A DNA stretch of 41,001 nt from the NCBI GenBank assembly GCA_013287645.1, contig JABDDJ010000021.1, positions 1 through 41,001 on the forward strand. Direction: 5' to 3'. Below, piece after piece: positions 7,422 through 16,238 of the stretch. Made by a program: the position numbers and the translations under genes. The notes beneath the pieces are model-generated. The model was not told the origin of the DNA. It saw only the letters and a list, made by a program, of their open reading frames with translations, and did not search any database. The DNA is from Chlamydiota bacterium. Its GTDB lineage: Bacteria; Chlamydiota; Chlamydiia; Chlamydiales; JABDDJ01. Positions within the stretch are counted from its first letter, which is position 1. Every line of letters begins with the position of its first letter.

Positions 7422-8624
7422 TTACTCTACTTTTTGAGCCACAAAAGCGTGCATAATAGAAACAACGGTATCCATACCTTCTTGATAAGCAGGTGAATTT
7501 TCTTTAATTTTTAAATAATTTAATCTTCCTAGTTCATATTGAGCTACATTATGGTCTGGATTCGGTAGAAAACGAGGAACGTACTCTTTTGCTATAATTT
7601 TTTGGTTAAACGAAATTTTAAATCCGGCTGATTTAAAAGCAGTTTCAAGATCTTGATAATAAGAGGTTTCTAGCTCAACTTGAGTGGTTTGCTCTTCCGG
7701 CATAAAGAGTTCGAGGAGACTAAAGATAGTGGATTTTTCGTAAAAAGATTGCATTAAAAATTCTTGCTGTTGAGCTTTCGATAAGGCCATAAAAGTGGTT
7801 AACAACTCTTTGTACTTCGGCATTAAACCAAAGTTTTGATTAATTTGAGTTTCAAAAAAGCTTCTTGAAATATGTTTGATGCCTTTGAGGGTATAGCTTT
7901 GTTTTCCATAATTGTCTATGACTGTTCTATCAATCCATAAGAGAGCAAAGGTACTGTCATTGGTATATTTACCTAAAAAAGACTTTAGGTAAGGTAATCG
8001 ATCTGTAAATATGATGAAAAGTCCATTGTTAGACAAAGTTTCAAATGCGCTGTTTGCAACTTTAGTGAGCTTAGTACGTTCAATGAAATCTAAAACGCTC
8101 AATGAGATAATTGCTCCTAGACTATTCTTGGGAAGAGTTCTATCAATTTTTTTTGCGTCTGTTAGGATATAGCTTAAACTAGTATTGTGTCTTTGTTCTT
8201 TAACAACTTGCTTCAAAAAATCAGAAAATACAAGGTTCTTTGTCCATTCCGGGGGTAGTACATTAGATAAATAGGAATGTCCCTCTGAATTTAAAGTATT
8301 AGACCCAAGCTCCAGCACAGGATTCTGAGGAGGTGTAAATTTTTTTAGTACGTTTTGTATATTTTGCTCTAACGCCGGAATAAACAACTCACGTAAAAGA
8401 GATCTTTCATTCCAAGTTGATTGATTAATTTTAAGTTGATAGTTTACATACTTCATCCAGCGTAATTTGGGACTAGCTAGATCTTCTCTTCTGCTTATTG
8501 ACCTTAACAATTGCATCCATTGATCTACGAGATCATCAAATTCTTTTGATTTCTCAAAAATATTTTCTGAAAAAAATGATTCAGATGTTTTGAACAAGGG
8601 AGTGGTATAATCAGGGACGTGCAT
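7422..8624 (-). CDS. Methyltransferase-like protein (SAM fold, weak)
   Basis: 400 residues with no signal peptide. The middle contains PVLELGSNTLNSEGHSYLS, a degenerate SAM-binding motif I. It is followed by SYILTDAKKID (acidic loop), SLGAIISLSVLDFIE (motif IV-like) and a segment FETLSNNGLFIIFTDRLPYL, which reads like the strand-helix after motif IV of class I methyltransferases. The Gly-rich loop is incomplete (LGSN rather than GxGxG), so activity is uncertain. Its start lies 3 bases after the stop of rlmD, so the two are probably one operon. The C-terminal 150 residues are helical and unassigned. Substrate unknown. Confidence 0.62.
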   Translation of the reverse strand: MHVPDYTTPLFKTSESFFSENIFEKSKEFDDLVDQWMQLLRSISRREDLASPKLRWMKYVNYQLKINQSTWNERSLLRELFIPALEQNIQNVLKKFTPPQNPVLELGSNTLNSEGHSYLSNVLPPEWTKNLVFSDFLKQVVKEQRHNTSLSYILTDAKKIDRTLPKNSLGAIISLSVLDFIERTKLTKVANSAFETLSNNGLFIIFTDRLPYLKSFLGKYTNDSTFALLWIDRTVIDNYGKQSYTLKGIKHISRSFFETQINQNFGLMPKYKELLTTFMALSKAQQQEFLMQSFYEKSTIFSLLELFMPEEQTTQVELETSYYQDLETAFKSAGFKISFNQKIIAKEYVPRFLPNPDHNVAQYELGRLNYLKIKENSPAYQEGMDTVVSIMHAFVAQKVE

Positions 8625-8627
8625 TAA

Positions 8628-9986
8628 TTACCTCGTAATTGACAAACTTAATTTTACAACACATTCTACATGAGAAGTTTGTGGGAACATGTCAAAGGGT
8701 TGTATTTGGTTTATGGCATATCCAAATTGTTGTAAGTGGGCTAGGTCACGGGCGAGTGTGGCAGGATCACATGAAATATAAATAATTTTTTTAGGGGCTA
8801 TCCGAGCTATACCTTTTAAAAAAGAGAGCTCACATCCTTTCCGGGGTGGATTGAGCAGAGCGACATCTATGTTCGATAATGAGGATATATATGCTTCTAC
8901 GGGAGCGCAAATAAAGGAGCAATTTTGAATCTGGTTGATTTTTGCATTTTCTTTTGCATCTGCAATGGCTTCAGGAACACATTCGATGCCAATGACCTTT
9001 TTGGCATTTTTGGCAAAATATAGCGATAGTGTACCTACGCCACAATAGGCATCAAGTACAGTTTCGTTGCCTGAGAGCTCTGCAAAGGTAAGCGCTTGAT
9101 TATAAAGCTGTTCAGCTTGCTGAGGATTAACCTGAAAGAAGGAAGCGGGAGAAACTTTAAATGTCAATTCACTTAAAAGTTCTTGGATATATCCTGAACC
9201 TTCTAACGTAGTGTAAGTATGGCCTAGAATGACATTATCGCGGCCAGATTGTAAGTTATGTACTACTCCTTTGACATATGGGCATTTGGCCATGATCTCT
9301 TTGGCTATGTGCGCTAATAGTGGAGTGGCTTTACGGTTGGTTACAAGGATGACAAGAGCCTCTTCGGTATTGACAGCACTTTTGATTAAAAGATGGCGCA
9401 ACTCCCCTTCACCAGTTTGTGGATCGTAGGGTTCTATTCCTGAATGTTTAATAATTTCGCTAGCTAGTTTATAGACCTGTTCTCCCATTGAACAGTGGAT
9501 ATGACAGCCCTCTATTTCGACAAGATCGTGAGAAGAGCGTGCATAAAGACCGAGAGCAATACCCTCATTCTTTTTTCTGACTGGAAGTTGTATCTTATTG
9601 CGATATCCCAAAGAATGAGGTGAAGGCAGACAAGGAGCGATTTCACAGGATTCGATTTTCCCAATACGTTGGATAGCGTCGACGACACGCTGCCGCTTCA
9701 TTTCGAGCTGTTTAGCATAGGCGAGATGCATCAGTTGGCAACCGCCACATTCCCCAAAATAGTTGCAAATAGGAGTTATACGATCGGAAGAAGGAGTAAT
9801 GACTTTAGTCAGTTGTGCCCAGCCGCAGCGCTTTTGTGTGCGGAAAAGACGTGCTTCGACAGTTTCACCTGGAAGAGCACCATCGACAAATATAGCGTAG
9901 TCGTTGAAGTATCCGACACCTTCACCACTACTTCCAAGGCCGTGGATGTGTAAAGTAATAGTTTGATCAATTTCGAGTTTATTCAT
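8628..9986 (-). CDS. rlmD: 23S rRNA (uracil-5-)-methyltransferase RlmD/RumA-like
   Basis: 452 residues, the usual family length. An N-terminal TRAM domain covers residues 1-62. Iron-sulfur ligands are Cys74, Cys80, Cys83 (CNYFGECGGCQ) and Cys160, matching the four-Cys 4Fe-4S pattern of RumA. The SAM motif is VLDAYCGVGTLSLYFA, and the catalytic region is YISCDPATLARDL with the nucleophilic Cys. ALLNPPRKGC is the NPP motif. The enzyme makes 5-methyluridine in 23S rRNA in the cytoplasm. TrmA lacks the Fe-S cysteines, so RlmD or the related RlmCD type is preferred; which uridine is modified cannot be told from sequence. The methyltransferase-like gene follows directly. Confidence 0.92.
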   Translation of the reverse strand: MNKLEIDQTITLHIHGLGSSGEGVGYFNDYAIFVDGALPGETVEARLFRTQKRCGWAQLTKVITPSSDRITPICNYFGECGGCQLMHLAYAKQLEMKRQRVVDAIQRIGKIESCEIAPCLPSPHSLGYRNKIQLPVRKKNEGIALGLYARSSHDLVEIEGCHIHCSMGEQVYKLASEIIKHSGIEPYDPQTGEGELRHLLIKSAVNTEEALVILVTNRKATPLLAHIAKEIMAKCPYVKGVVHNLQSGRDNVILGHTYTTLEGSGYIQELLSELTFKVSPASFFQVNPQQAEQLYNQALTFAELSGNETVLDAYCGVGTLSLYFAKNAKKVIGIECVPEAIADAKENAKINQIQNCSFICAPVEAYISSLSNIDVALLNPPRKGCELSFLKGIARIAPKKIIYISCDPATLARDLAHLQQFGYAINQIQPFDMFPQTSHVECVVKLSLSITR

Positions 9987-10033
9987 TATAAAATAAATAA
10001 AGTATATCAGAAGTGTCCGAAATTAGCTAGTAA

Positions 10034-10594
10034 TTACGAAGGCGGAAATAATTCCTTGATTCCGAAGGCTAGTCCTCCGCCAAAAAAACCTGTGACTGTA
10101 ACGCTTATGAGAAGGAGCGCAAGACATACAGAGTAGACGCGCAAAGAAGATTTCATTTGTGATATGCGTAGGAGAGCAGTCCAAATACATAGTATAGCTG
10201 TGAATATTCCTAAAGACTGATGCCATATATAGAAAGTGGAGAGCAAGCCCTCATAGGGTACTTGGTAGGCTAAAGCAAATCCAAAAATGATTGTAGGAAC
10301 AGAGAAGATTGCGGCGGAGATAATCATAAACCTTGAAGCATGATCAAATAAAACATTTTTAGTTATTAAATGAAGAAGTTCTGAGATCACTGTCATGATG
10401 ATTAATGCGATGGGAAAATGTAAAAAAATTAGGTGAAGATTTCCTATCCAGCGCACGAATTCGATAGATTTATTTTCTGCTTTCGCTATTAAGGGAGTTG
10501 TAGATTCAGGAACAACAGCCTGTGCAATGTCATGGTGATGTCCAAAAAGAGATGTGATGGCTAACACTCCAATAATGAAAAACACCTTTAACAT
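10034..10594 (-). CDS. DUF2231-like integral membrane protein
   Basis: 186 residues from the ATG at 10594, chosen because GAGGGAG lies seven bases upstream; an in-frame TTG further up would overlap the previous gene. A signal-like helix (MLKVFFIIGVLAITSLFG) is followed by HHHD and then a segment GNLHLIFLHFPIALIIMTV, which matches the conserved HPxLVHFPIAL opening of DUF2231 proteins. Four hydrophobic helices follow. His residues at LHLIFLHFP and YIWHQSLG face similar depths and could bind heme or metal, as suspected for this family. It sits 17 bases downstream of the collagen-like gene and is probably in one operon with it; the functional link is unknown. Confidence 0.72.
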   Translation of the reverse strand: MLKVFFIIGVLAITSLFGHHHDIAQAVVPESTTPLIAKAENKSIEFVRWIGNLHLIFLHFPIALIIMTVISELLHLITKNVLFDHASRFMIISAAIFSVPTIIFGFALAYQVPYEGLLSTFYIWHQSLGIFTAILCIWTALLRISQMKSSLRVYSVCLALLLISVTVTGFFGGGLAFGIKELFPPS

Positions 10595-10611
10595 GCTTAA
10601 CTCCCTCTTGA

Positions 10612-11265
10612 TCAACCCAGCTTGAGGATAGTGATATGCGCGCTAGTTGTTCCATCCGATGTCGGATCAAAGAGTTGTAAGACTCCTCCACGATTATTTT
10701 GTGAGCTGATTACTTCTAGGGTTGTGGGCACATCTTTAATGGTAGTAGTCACAGTCACCGAAACCCATTCTCCCGTTGAGGGATTGACGTCTACTTGACT
10801 TCCAGGGAGCTCTTGTCCATTGATGCGTAAAGCTAAAGTCGGATAAGCAAAATCTGAGCCTATCGCATTGAGTCTTGCGGCAAAGGTAATGTCATAATCT
10901 CCTGGAGATTTCAGTGTGAACTTTCCAGTATTAGAATCATATTTGATATCTCCCTTCGAATTAAGCACCGTGTTAAAGAGGATGGGATTACTGGTAGCAA
11001 TTTGCTGGTTGCTAGAGGATCCATTTGCTACTGCAGTTAAAAAATTATTTGATATGGAACCTTTCGGACCTTCTGGGCCAGTGCGACCTGTAGCACCAAA
11101 GGGACCCATTGGACCAGCAGGACCTGGCATTCCAGTTGGACCTGGGGGACCCATTGGACCTGCCATCCCTGTTGGTCCTGGGGGGCCCATGGGGCCTGCT
11201 TGTGCGATAAGAGGGTTGTTGATGAGACTGAAAAGAGCAACGGAGATGAAAAGTGCATTTTTCAT
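10612..11265 (-). CDS. Collagen-like exported protein with BclA/C1q-like C-terminal domain
   Basis: 217 residues. Signal peptide 1-23 (ends LIAQA) is followed at once by fifteen uninterrupted Gly-X-Y triplets, residues 24-68 ([20 protein letters not shown] and similar). Pro is frequent in X and Y, with one Lys in Y position (GPK). The remaining about 148 residues are beta-rich ([31 protein letters not shown], ...TILKLG), the pattern of BclA-type/C1q-TNF-like trimerisation domains. A secreted or surface trimer with a short triple-helical stalk is expected. The DUF2231 gene follows. A PLOD-like transferase sits at 28958-29701 in the same window, but a link is only a hypothesis. Confidence 0.88.
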   Translation of the reverse strand: MKNALFISVALFSLINNPLIAQAGPMGPPGPTGMAGPMGPPGPTGMPGPAGPMGPFGATGRTGPEGPKGSISNNFLTAVANGSSSNQQIATSNPILFNTVLNSKGDIKYDSNTGKFTLKSPGDYDITFAARLNAIGSDFAYPTLALRINGQELPGSQVDVNPSTGEWVSVTVTTTIKDVPTTLEVISSQNNRGGVLQLFDPTSDGTTSAHITILKLG

Positions 11266-11348
11266 GATTTTATCCTAATTAAATCCTAGACAAGCTATAT
11301 AAAAAAAGGGTATTAATTCCAATGAAAATATTAAAAGAATTTTTTTAA

Positions 11349-12230
11349 ATGTTTAAGGGTAAAATACTTCTATTTTTGGCATTTAATTCTATTATATTGA
11401 GCTTTCTTCAAGGAGAGGACTCTAAGAATGAGATAAAGCCACCAAAAATTGGAAATTTTTCATTGCCTTCTTCCCAGCAGCCTGGATCTTTATATGGCTT
11501 TGGTCAAGGGGTCATAGATAAGGGAGAGGTTCAACTCTTTTTTTATGCAGATGATTTTGTGGGAAGACATAAAACAAATGTGGACTATTTTCCTTCTGTA
11601 GTTTTTGGAGTTACCGAAGAATTGTCATTGGGATTTTATTTTCCTTTTACGACCTATTTTAAATATAATCAGTTTCAATCAGATGGACTGGAAGATTGTT
11701 ATATCGAAGCAGAATATTCCATTTATTATAAGACAACTTACGACTATGAAGAAGGGACATCGGTAGTTGCTGAGCTTTTCTTTCCTACCGGCTCAAATCT
11801 AAAAAATCCTTCCACTGGTTTTGGAGCACCCGCGTTCTTCTTAGGACCTAGCTATTATCGAACATGGATTGATTGGTTTGTATTTAATGGAGTGGCAGCG
11901 ATGATAATAGGGTCGGATCATGGGTCGAAATTCGGAGATCAATTTGTATATCAATTAGGTTTTGGAAGGAATTTTCCAAGTCCAACAGGATGGATATACG
12001 CTTGGCTTGTGGAGGTTGATGGTCTATATTCTAAAAAGAATAGGACAATGGGAGTCATTGATGATAATTCTGGAGGAAATACCATTTATGTAACACCTTC
12101 GTTGTTTCTTTCTACATGGGACATGGTTTTTCAATTTGGCATTAGTTTTCCGGTAAATCAGCATCTTTTTGGCAATCAGAGAAAAATAGACTATGGTTTA
12201 AATTTCAACTTTTCGAAATCCTTTTACTAA
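11349..12230 (+). CDS. Outer-membrane barrel-like protein, paralog A
   Basis: 293 residues with signal peptide 1-21 (MFKGKILLFLAFNSIILSFL). From IGNFSLPSSQQP (residue 34) onward it aligns along its whole length with the next gene. Shared segments include DDFVGRHK, ELFFPTGS.LKNP, TGFGAPAFFLG, RTWIDWFV, HG.KFGDQFVYQ and IDDNSGGNT. Alternating aromatic beta-strands ending in a terminal Phe-Tyr point to an outer-membrane barrel, with a distant likeness to the phenol-degradation MetA-type transporter family. The substrate is unknown. It is divergent from the collagen-like gene (83 bp) and 54 bp ahead of paralog B. Confidence 0.72.
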   Translation: MFKGKILLFLAFNSIILSFLQGEDSKNEIKPPKIGNFSLPSSQQPGSLYGFGQGVIDKGEVQLFFYADDFVGRHKTNVDYFPSVVFGVTEELSLGFYFPFTTYFKYNQFQSDGLEDCYIEAEYSIYYKTTYDYEEGTSVVAELFFPTGSNLKNPSTGFGAPAFFLGPSYYRTWIDWFVFNGVAAMIIGSDHGSKFGDQFVYQLGFGRNFPSPTGWIYAWLVEVDGLYSKKNRTMGVIDDNSGGNTIYVTPSLFLSTWDMVFQFGISFPVNQHLFGNQRKIDYGLNFNFSKSFY

Positions 12231-12284
12231 ATTCTATTTTTGTAATATTTAATCTTATTTTAAGCTTATAACTTGGAATTCTCT

Positions 12285-13325
12285 ATGTCATTCTTCAAAA
12301 AATTTTTACCGCTCTTGATACTAGGAATCATAGTCAATATCTCACTTTGCGCCGATGATGCAAAACAGGATACAAAAAAAGCGGCTGAGCCTACTGCAAA
12401 AGATGATGATACGAAAAAAGATGACAAGAAGAGCGATGATGACAAAAAGGATGACAAGAAGGACGATGATGAAAAAAAGGATGATGAAAAAAAAGATGAT
12501 GATTCTAAACCTAAGGAAGAAATTAAACCGCCACAGATCGGCAATTTCTCTTTACCATCCTCTCAGCAACCGGCAAGTCACTTAGGATTTGGATTTGGAG
12601 TTATTGACAAGGGTGAAGTTGAAATTTTTTGTACCGGAAACGACTTTGTAGGCAGGCATAAAGCGATAGTCGAATTTACTCCTGGAATATTATTTGGAGT
12701 GACAGATAGTTGGTCTTTAGGTTTTGCTTTCCCTTTTTTCACATATCAGAAAGATGGACATGCACACTCAGATGGATTAGCAGATTTTTTTATCGAATCA
12801 GATTTCACCTTTTATAGTAAATCGACCTATGATTACGCAGAAGGAGCTACTTTAGTTGCGGACCTATTCTTTCCGACAGGATCAAGCTTAAAGAATCCCA
12901 CAACTGGTTTTGGGGCACCTGCCTTCTTTTTAGGCGCTAATTATACGCGTACATGGATTGACTGGTTTGTAGTTACTGGAGTTGGGGGTCTGTTAACATG
13001 GTCTGAACATGGGACCAAATTTGGAGATCAGTTTGTTTATCAATTTGCTTTTGGAAACACTATCCCAAGCCCCTGTGGATGGATATATGCATGGGCGCTT
13101 CAATTTGATGGAGTCTATTCAAAAAAGAACCGTATAGATGGTGAGATTGATGACAATTCGGGAGGAAATACATTCTTTATAACACCGACAGTATCTATCT
13201 CCTCTAGAGAATTTTTGATGCAATTCGGTGTTGGAGTACCTGTAAACCAAAATCTTTTTGGCCACCAACATAAATTTGATTATTCTTTGAATCTCTATTT
13301 GCAGTGGTCATTTTATCAAGATTAA
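12285..13325 (+). CDS. Outer-membrane barrel-like protein, paralog B with Lys/Asp-rich linker
   Basis: 346 residues from the ATG at 12285; an in-frame TTG at 12273 is less likely because it lies ahead of the signal peptide (MSFFKKFLPLLILGIIVNIS). Residues 24-80 are a low-complexity Lys/Asp/Glu stretch (units such as KKDDKKSDDD) absent from paralog A. The barrel-like domain then starts at IGNFSLPSSQQP (residue 85) and matches A strand for strand to WSFYQD. The linker could be a periplasmic spacer or cation-binding polyampholyte. Its DNA holds poly-A tracts (A7 at 12472, A8 at 12487) prone to slippage. Tandem duplication with A is clear; the substrate is unknown. Confidence 0.75.
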   Translation: MSFFKKFLPLLILGIIVNISLCADDAKQDTKKAAEPTAKDDDTKKDDKKSDDDKKDDKKDDDEKKDDEKKDDDSKPKEEIKPPQIGNFSLPSSQQPASHLGFGFGVIDKGEVEIFCTGNDFVGRHKAIVEFTPGILFGVTDSWSLGFAFPFFTYQKDGHAHSDGLADFFIESDFTFYSKSTYDYAEGATLVADLFFPTGSSLKNPTTGFGAPAFFLGANYTRTWIDWFVVTGVGGLLTWSEHGTKFGDQFVYQFAFGNTIPSPCGWIYAWALQFDGVYSKKNRIDGEIDDNSGGNTFFITPTVSISSREFLMQFGVGVPVNQNLFGHQHKFDYSLNLYLQWSFYQD

Positions 13326-13349
13326 GTACTCACCTCACGCAAAACTTAT

Positions 13350-13571
13350 TTAACCGCGAAGGTCGTGAAGAAAGCGAAGAAAACGCGAAGATTCAACAAA
13401 GAGAAAGAGGGCCGGCAAAGAGGGCCGGGCCTGCATAACTGCATATCTTCACGAGTCTCGAGTCAAGTCACGAGTTGATTGACTTGACTTAATATCTTAC
13501 GCAGTTACGCAGGCCCGGCCCTCTTTATTACGCAGTTACGCAGGCCCGGCCCTCTTTACGGCCCTCTTTAA
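13350..13571. repeat. Complex repeat region between convergent genes
   Basis: The 252-bp gap between paralog B and kdpD contains no gene. 13350-13390 is a decayed single arm of the 7261-7400 palindrome. 13419-13442 carries AGAGGGCCGGGCCTGC plus ATAACTGC, and its near-exact reverse complement occurs twice as tandem 31-bp direct repeats at 13497-13527 and 13528-13558. A 10-bp stem (AGTCAAGTCA, 13461-13470 with 13480-13489) lies in the loop. The final GGCCCTCTTTA at 13559-13571 is a further partial copy. A strong hairpin here could terminate both convergent operons. Confidence 0.85.
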
Positions 13572-13577
13572 TCAAGA

Positions 13578-16238
13578 TTAGTGCTTTGGATTATTTATAG
13601 GTAGGAAGACCGAGAATTTGGCGCCACCTGTTAGCCGGTTTTCAGCTTTCAAGTAGCCTTGGTGGATTTCTGCAATGGTTTTTGCGATAGGCAAACCTAA
13701 GCCTACGCCTGGAGCGGGTGATTCGGGCATACGATAAAATTTCTCAAAAATGACATTAAATTGATCTTCGGGAATGCCTTTTCCTTCATCCGAAACGGAT
13801 AATATTAAAAAGTCACCGGAAGTTTTAGCTTCAATCTCGATCGTGGATCCACGTGGAGAGTATTCAATGGCATTGCCAATGAGGTTATTAAGTAGCATTT
13901 CGAACAATTGAAAATCGAATTCAACAAGCGGTAATTCTTCAGTAATTGAAATTTTAACTTTATGGCTATTGAGAGAATTTTTTAAGTTATCGCAACAATA
14001 TTCAATAAGCTGACGAATATTATGCAGGTCTTTATTCAATGGAAGCATCCCTTCGCTGAGCTGGGCCATGGCAGAGACATTGATTAGTGCTTTAGAGAGA
14101 TTTTCAGAATTGTTTTCTATGGTAACTGTCGCATTTTTTACGGCAGGGCTTTCTAAAGGAGCTAAATTATTTTTGAGTTCAATAATGGCTGTACGGATGG
14201 CTTGAAGAGGTTCTTTAAAAACTTGTAGGATACGATCTAGTATCGTCCTGTGAATTTTTTCAATTTGTACTAGCTGATCATTTTGCTTAGATCTCTCTTC
14301 TGCAAAAGAGCGCTCAAGGTGGTTCGCCAGCTGCTGAGAAACAGTATATAAAAAGTTTTTTTCCTCTGAACTAAGACCGCGTTTTGTACCTGGTCTAAAG
14401 ATGAGAACACCGACAACTTCTTGAAAACCTTTGAGAGGCAAATAATAATTTTGCGCTGAAGGTAGAGTGTCTGTTGACCAACCTGCTTCTCGTCCATGCT
14501 CAAATACCCAAACGGCAGCGCCGATCTCTTTTTCATTGTTAAGCAGAGGGATGGTTTTTTCAAGGGCAAGTCCGTCGTTAAGTTGTTTAATGACAATTTC
14601 AAATGATCCTTTGAATAGCCTATCCAAACGTTTTTTAATGGGTTTGAATATCTCTTGCGTAGAGGGCGCGCCGGCAATTTGGCGTACGATATTGTAGAGG
14701 GCTAGGGTCGATTCTTCACGTTTAGAAAGCATCTCTTGATGCTCTCTAGATCTATCAACAAGTATTCCGGTCGCTATGGCAGTGAGAAAATATAGAGCTA
14801 GTATAAAATTATCCTCATTGGGCATGACTTCGATTGTTCCGGCAGGGGGAATGAAGAAGAAGCCCCAGATTAGAGCATAAAGGATAGACGCAAAGAAGAT
14901 GGGTCCTTTCTTGAAAAAAAGACTTAAAAACAGGATGCCTATTAGAAAGATTACTCCAATAATTTTGTACCCTAAATAGGGTAGAGCTAGCCAATTGATT
15001 CCTGTTAATAGAAGGACACATCCAAATACATAGAGATAGGGAGTGAGCTGCTTTTTTGGTGTAATTGCGATGAGCCGATCTCGATGTCTTGTCAGCAATT
15101 TTTCTTGTTTAATGACATGGATATCCACATCATTGACTGCATTGGTTAGCTTTTCAAGAAGAGTATTGCGCTGGAAGATTCCGAAGAGAGGAGTTGAGCT
15201 AGATCTTCCAATCACAATTTGCGTGACTCCAGCTTGGTTTGAAATACGCAATATACCTGTTGCTATATCAGGGTCATGCGTTGTGATTACCTCAGCACCT
15301 AAATCGCGCGCTAAAGCTAAGTTTTTGGAAAGAGAGTTATTTTCTGATTCATTTAAGTGCTTTCCTGTATCTACGTAGACAGCTACCCAGGGAGCTTCGA
15401 GATTAAAGGCTAAACGGCGTGTGGAGCGAATCAATTTTTGAGATAGAGGACTCTCATTGACGGCAACGAGAAGCTTTTCATGTGTTTTCCAGCCGGCTAC
15501 TTTTTCTGAAGTGGTGACAAGATCATGAAGATCGCGATCTACTTTTTCAGCAGTATATCGCAGGACAATTTCTCTAAGAGCTGTTAAGCGATCTTTTTGG
15601 AAGAAATTTTGTGCCGCAATTGCAGACTGCTCTCCTAAATAGACTTTTCCCTCTTTGAGTCGCTGAAGAAGCTCTTCGGGTATTAAGTCAACCAGTTGAA
15701 TGTTAGCAGCTTTTTCAACAACTAGGTCTGGGACCGTTTCCCTAACCGAGACTTTAGTAATCCCTTCTACAATATCATTTAGGCTTTCGATATGCTGTAC
15801 GTTTAAGGTAGTGTAGACATCTATTCCATTTTCTAAGATTTCCATGACATCTTGCCAGCGCTTAGGATGGCGTAAGCCTGGGACATTTGTATGGGCTAAT
15901 TCATCGACTAGAACAAGTTTAGGTTTTAATCGGATGATTTCATCCAGGTCTAGTTCGAGGAATTCTCTTCCTCTATAATTGACAACTTTTTCAGGGATGA
16001 TTTTAAGCCCTTCAACGAGAGCGGCAGTATCCTGCCGGCCGTGTGTGTCAACGATGCCTGCAACTACATCTACATGTTCTTTGACTCTTTCTTGAGCTTC
16101 ACGGAGCATGGAATAGGTTTTGCCGACACCTGCGGCCATGCCAAGAAATATTTTTAAACGTCCTTTAGCCTTCTCAATCTCCTCTCGCTTGATAGCTTCT
16201 AAGAGTTCGTCAGGATTAGGACGATCATCAGTATTCAT
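13578..16238 (-). CDS. kdpD: KdpD-like sensor kinase with altered H-box
   Basis: 886 residues, full family length. Residues 1-225 form the KdpD N-terminal domain with Walker A GMAAGVGKT (32-40) and the LVLVDELAHTNVPG motif. A universal-stress-like domain follows (KLLVAVNESPLSQKL), then four membrane helices (DUF4118, about 410-495), a GAF-like region and a kinase core. The ATP-binding N box (NNLIGNAIEYSP), DEGKGIP and GLGLPIAKTI boxes are intact. The H-box aligns without gaps to E. coli SHDLRTPL but reads LQVFKEPL: the phospho-acceptor His is Gln672 and the adjacent Asp is Val. No kdpE is in the window. The start overlaps the kdpC stop by four bases. Confidence 0.93.
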   Translation of the reverse strand: MNTDDRPNPDELLEAIKREEIEKAKGRLKIFLGMAAGVGKTYSMLREAQERVKEHVDVVAGIVDTHGRQDTAALVEGLKIIPEKVVNYRGREFLELDLDEIIRLKPKLVLVDELAHTNVPGLRHPKRWQDVMEILENGIDVYTTLNVQHIESLNDIVEGITKVSVRETVPDLVVEKAANIQLVDLIPEELLQRLKEGKVYLGEQSAIAAQNFFQKDRLTALREIVLRYTAEKVDRDLHDLVTTSEKVAGWKTHEKLLVAVNESPLSQKLIRSTRRLAFNLEAPWVAVYVDTGKHLNESENNSLSKNLALARDLGAEVITTHDPDIATGILRISNQAGVTQIVIGRSSSTPLFGIFQRNTLLEKLTNAVNDVDIHVIKQEKLLTRHRDRLIAITPKKQLTPYLYVFGCVLLLTGINWLALPYLGYKIIGVIFLIGILFLSLFFKKGPIFFASILYALIWGFFFIPPAGTIEVMPNEDNFILALYFLTAIATGILVDRSREHQEMLSKREESTLALYNIVRQIAGAPSTQEIFKPIKKRLDRLFKGSFEIVIKQLNDGLALEKTIPLLNNEKEIGAAVWVFEHGREAGWSTDTLPSAQNYYLPLKGFQEVVGVLIFRPGTKRGLSSEEKNFLYTVSQQLANHLERSFAEERSKQNDQLVQIEKIHRTILDRILQVFKEPLQAIRTAIIELKNNLAPLESPAVKNATVTIENNSENLSKALINVSAMAQLSEGMLPLNKDLHNIRQLIEYCCDNLKNSLNSHKVKISITEELPLVEFDFQLFEMLLNNLIGNAIEYSPRGSTIEIEAKTSGDFLILSVSDEGKGIPEDQFNVIFEKFYRMPESPAPGVGLGLPIAKTIAEIHQGYLKAENRLTGGAKFSVFLPINNPKH

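Noticed and set aside
10916-11278. Open frame on the plus strand rich in Gly-Pro
   Set aside because: It is the antisense shadow of the collagen-like repeat; the minus-strand frame has the signal peptide and a folded C-terminal domain.
12266-12544. Ser/Phe-rich minus-strand open frame
   Set aside because: It is the complement of the Lys/Asp-rich linker of paralog B and has no plausible protein character.
13325-13577. Possible kdpE or small gene between paralog B and kdpD
   Set aside because: The gap holds only repeats; no response-regulator-like frame is present.
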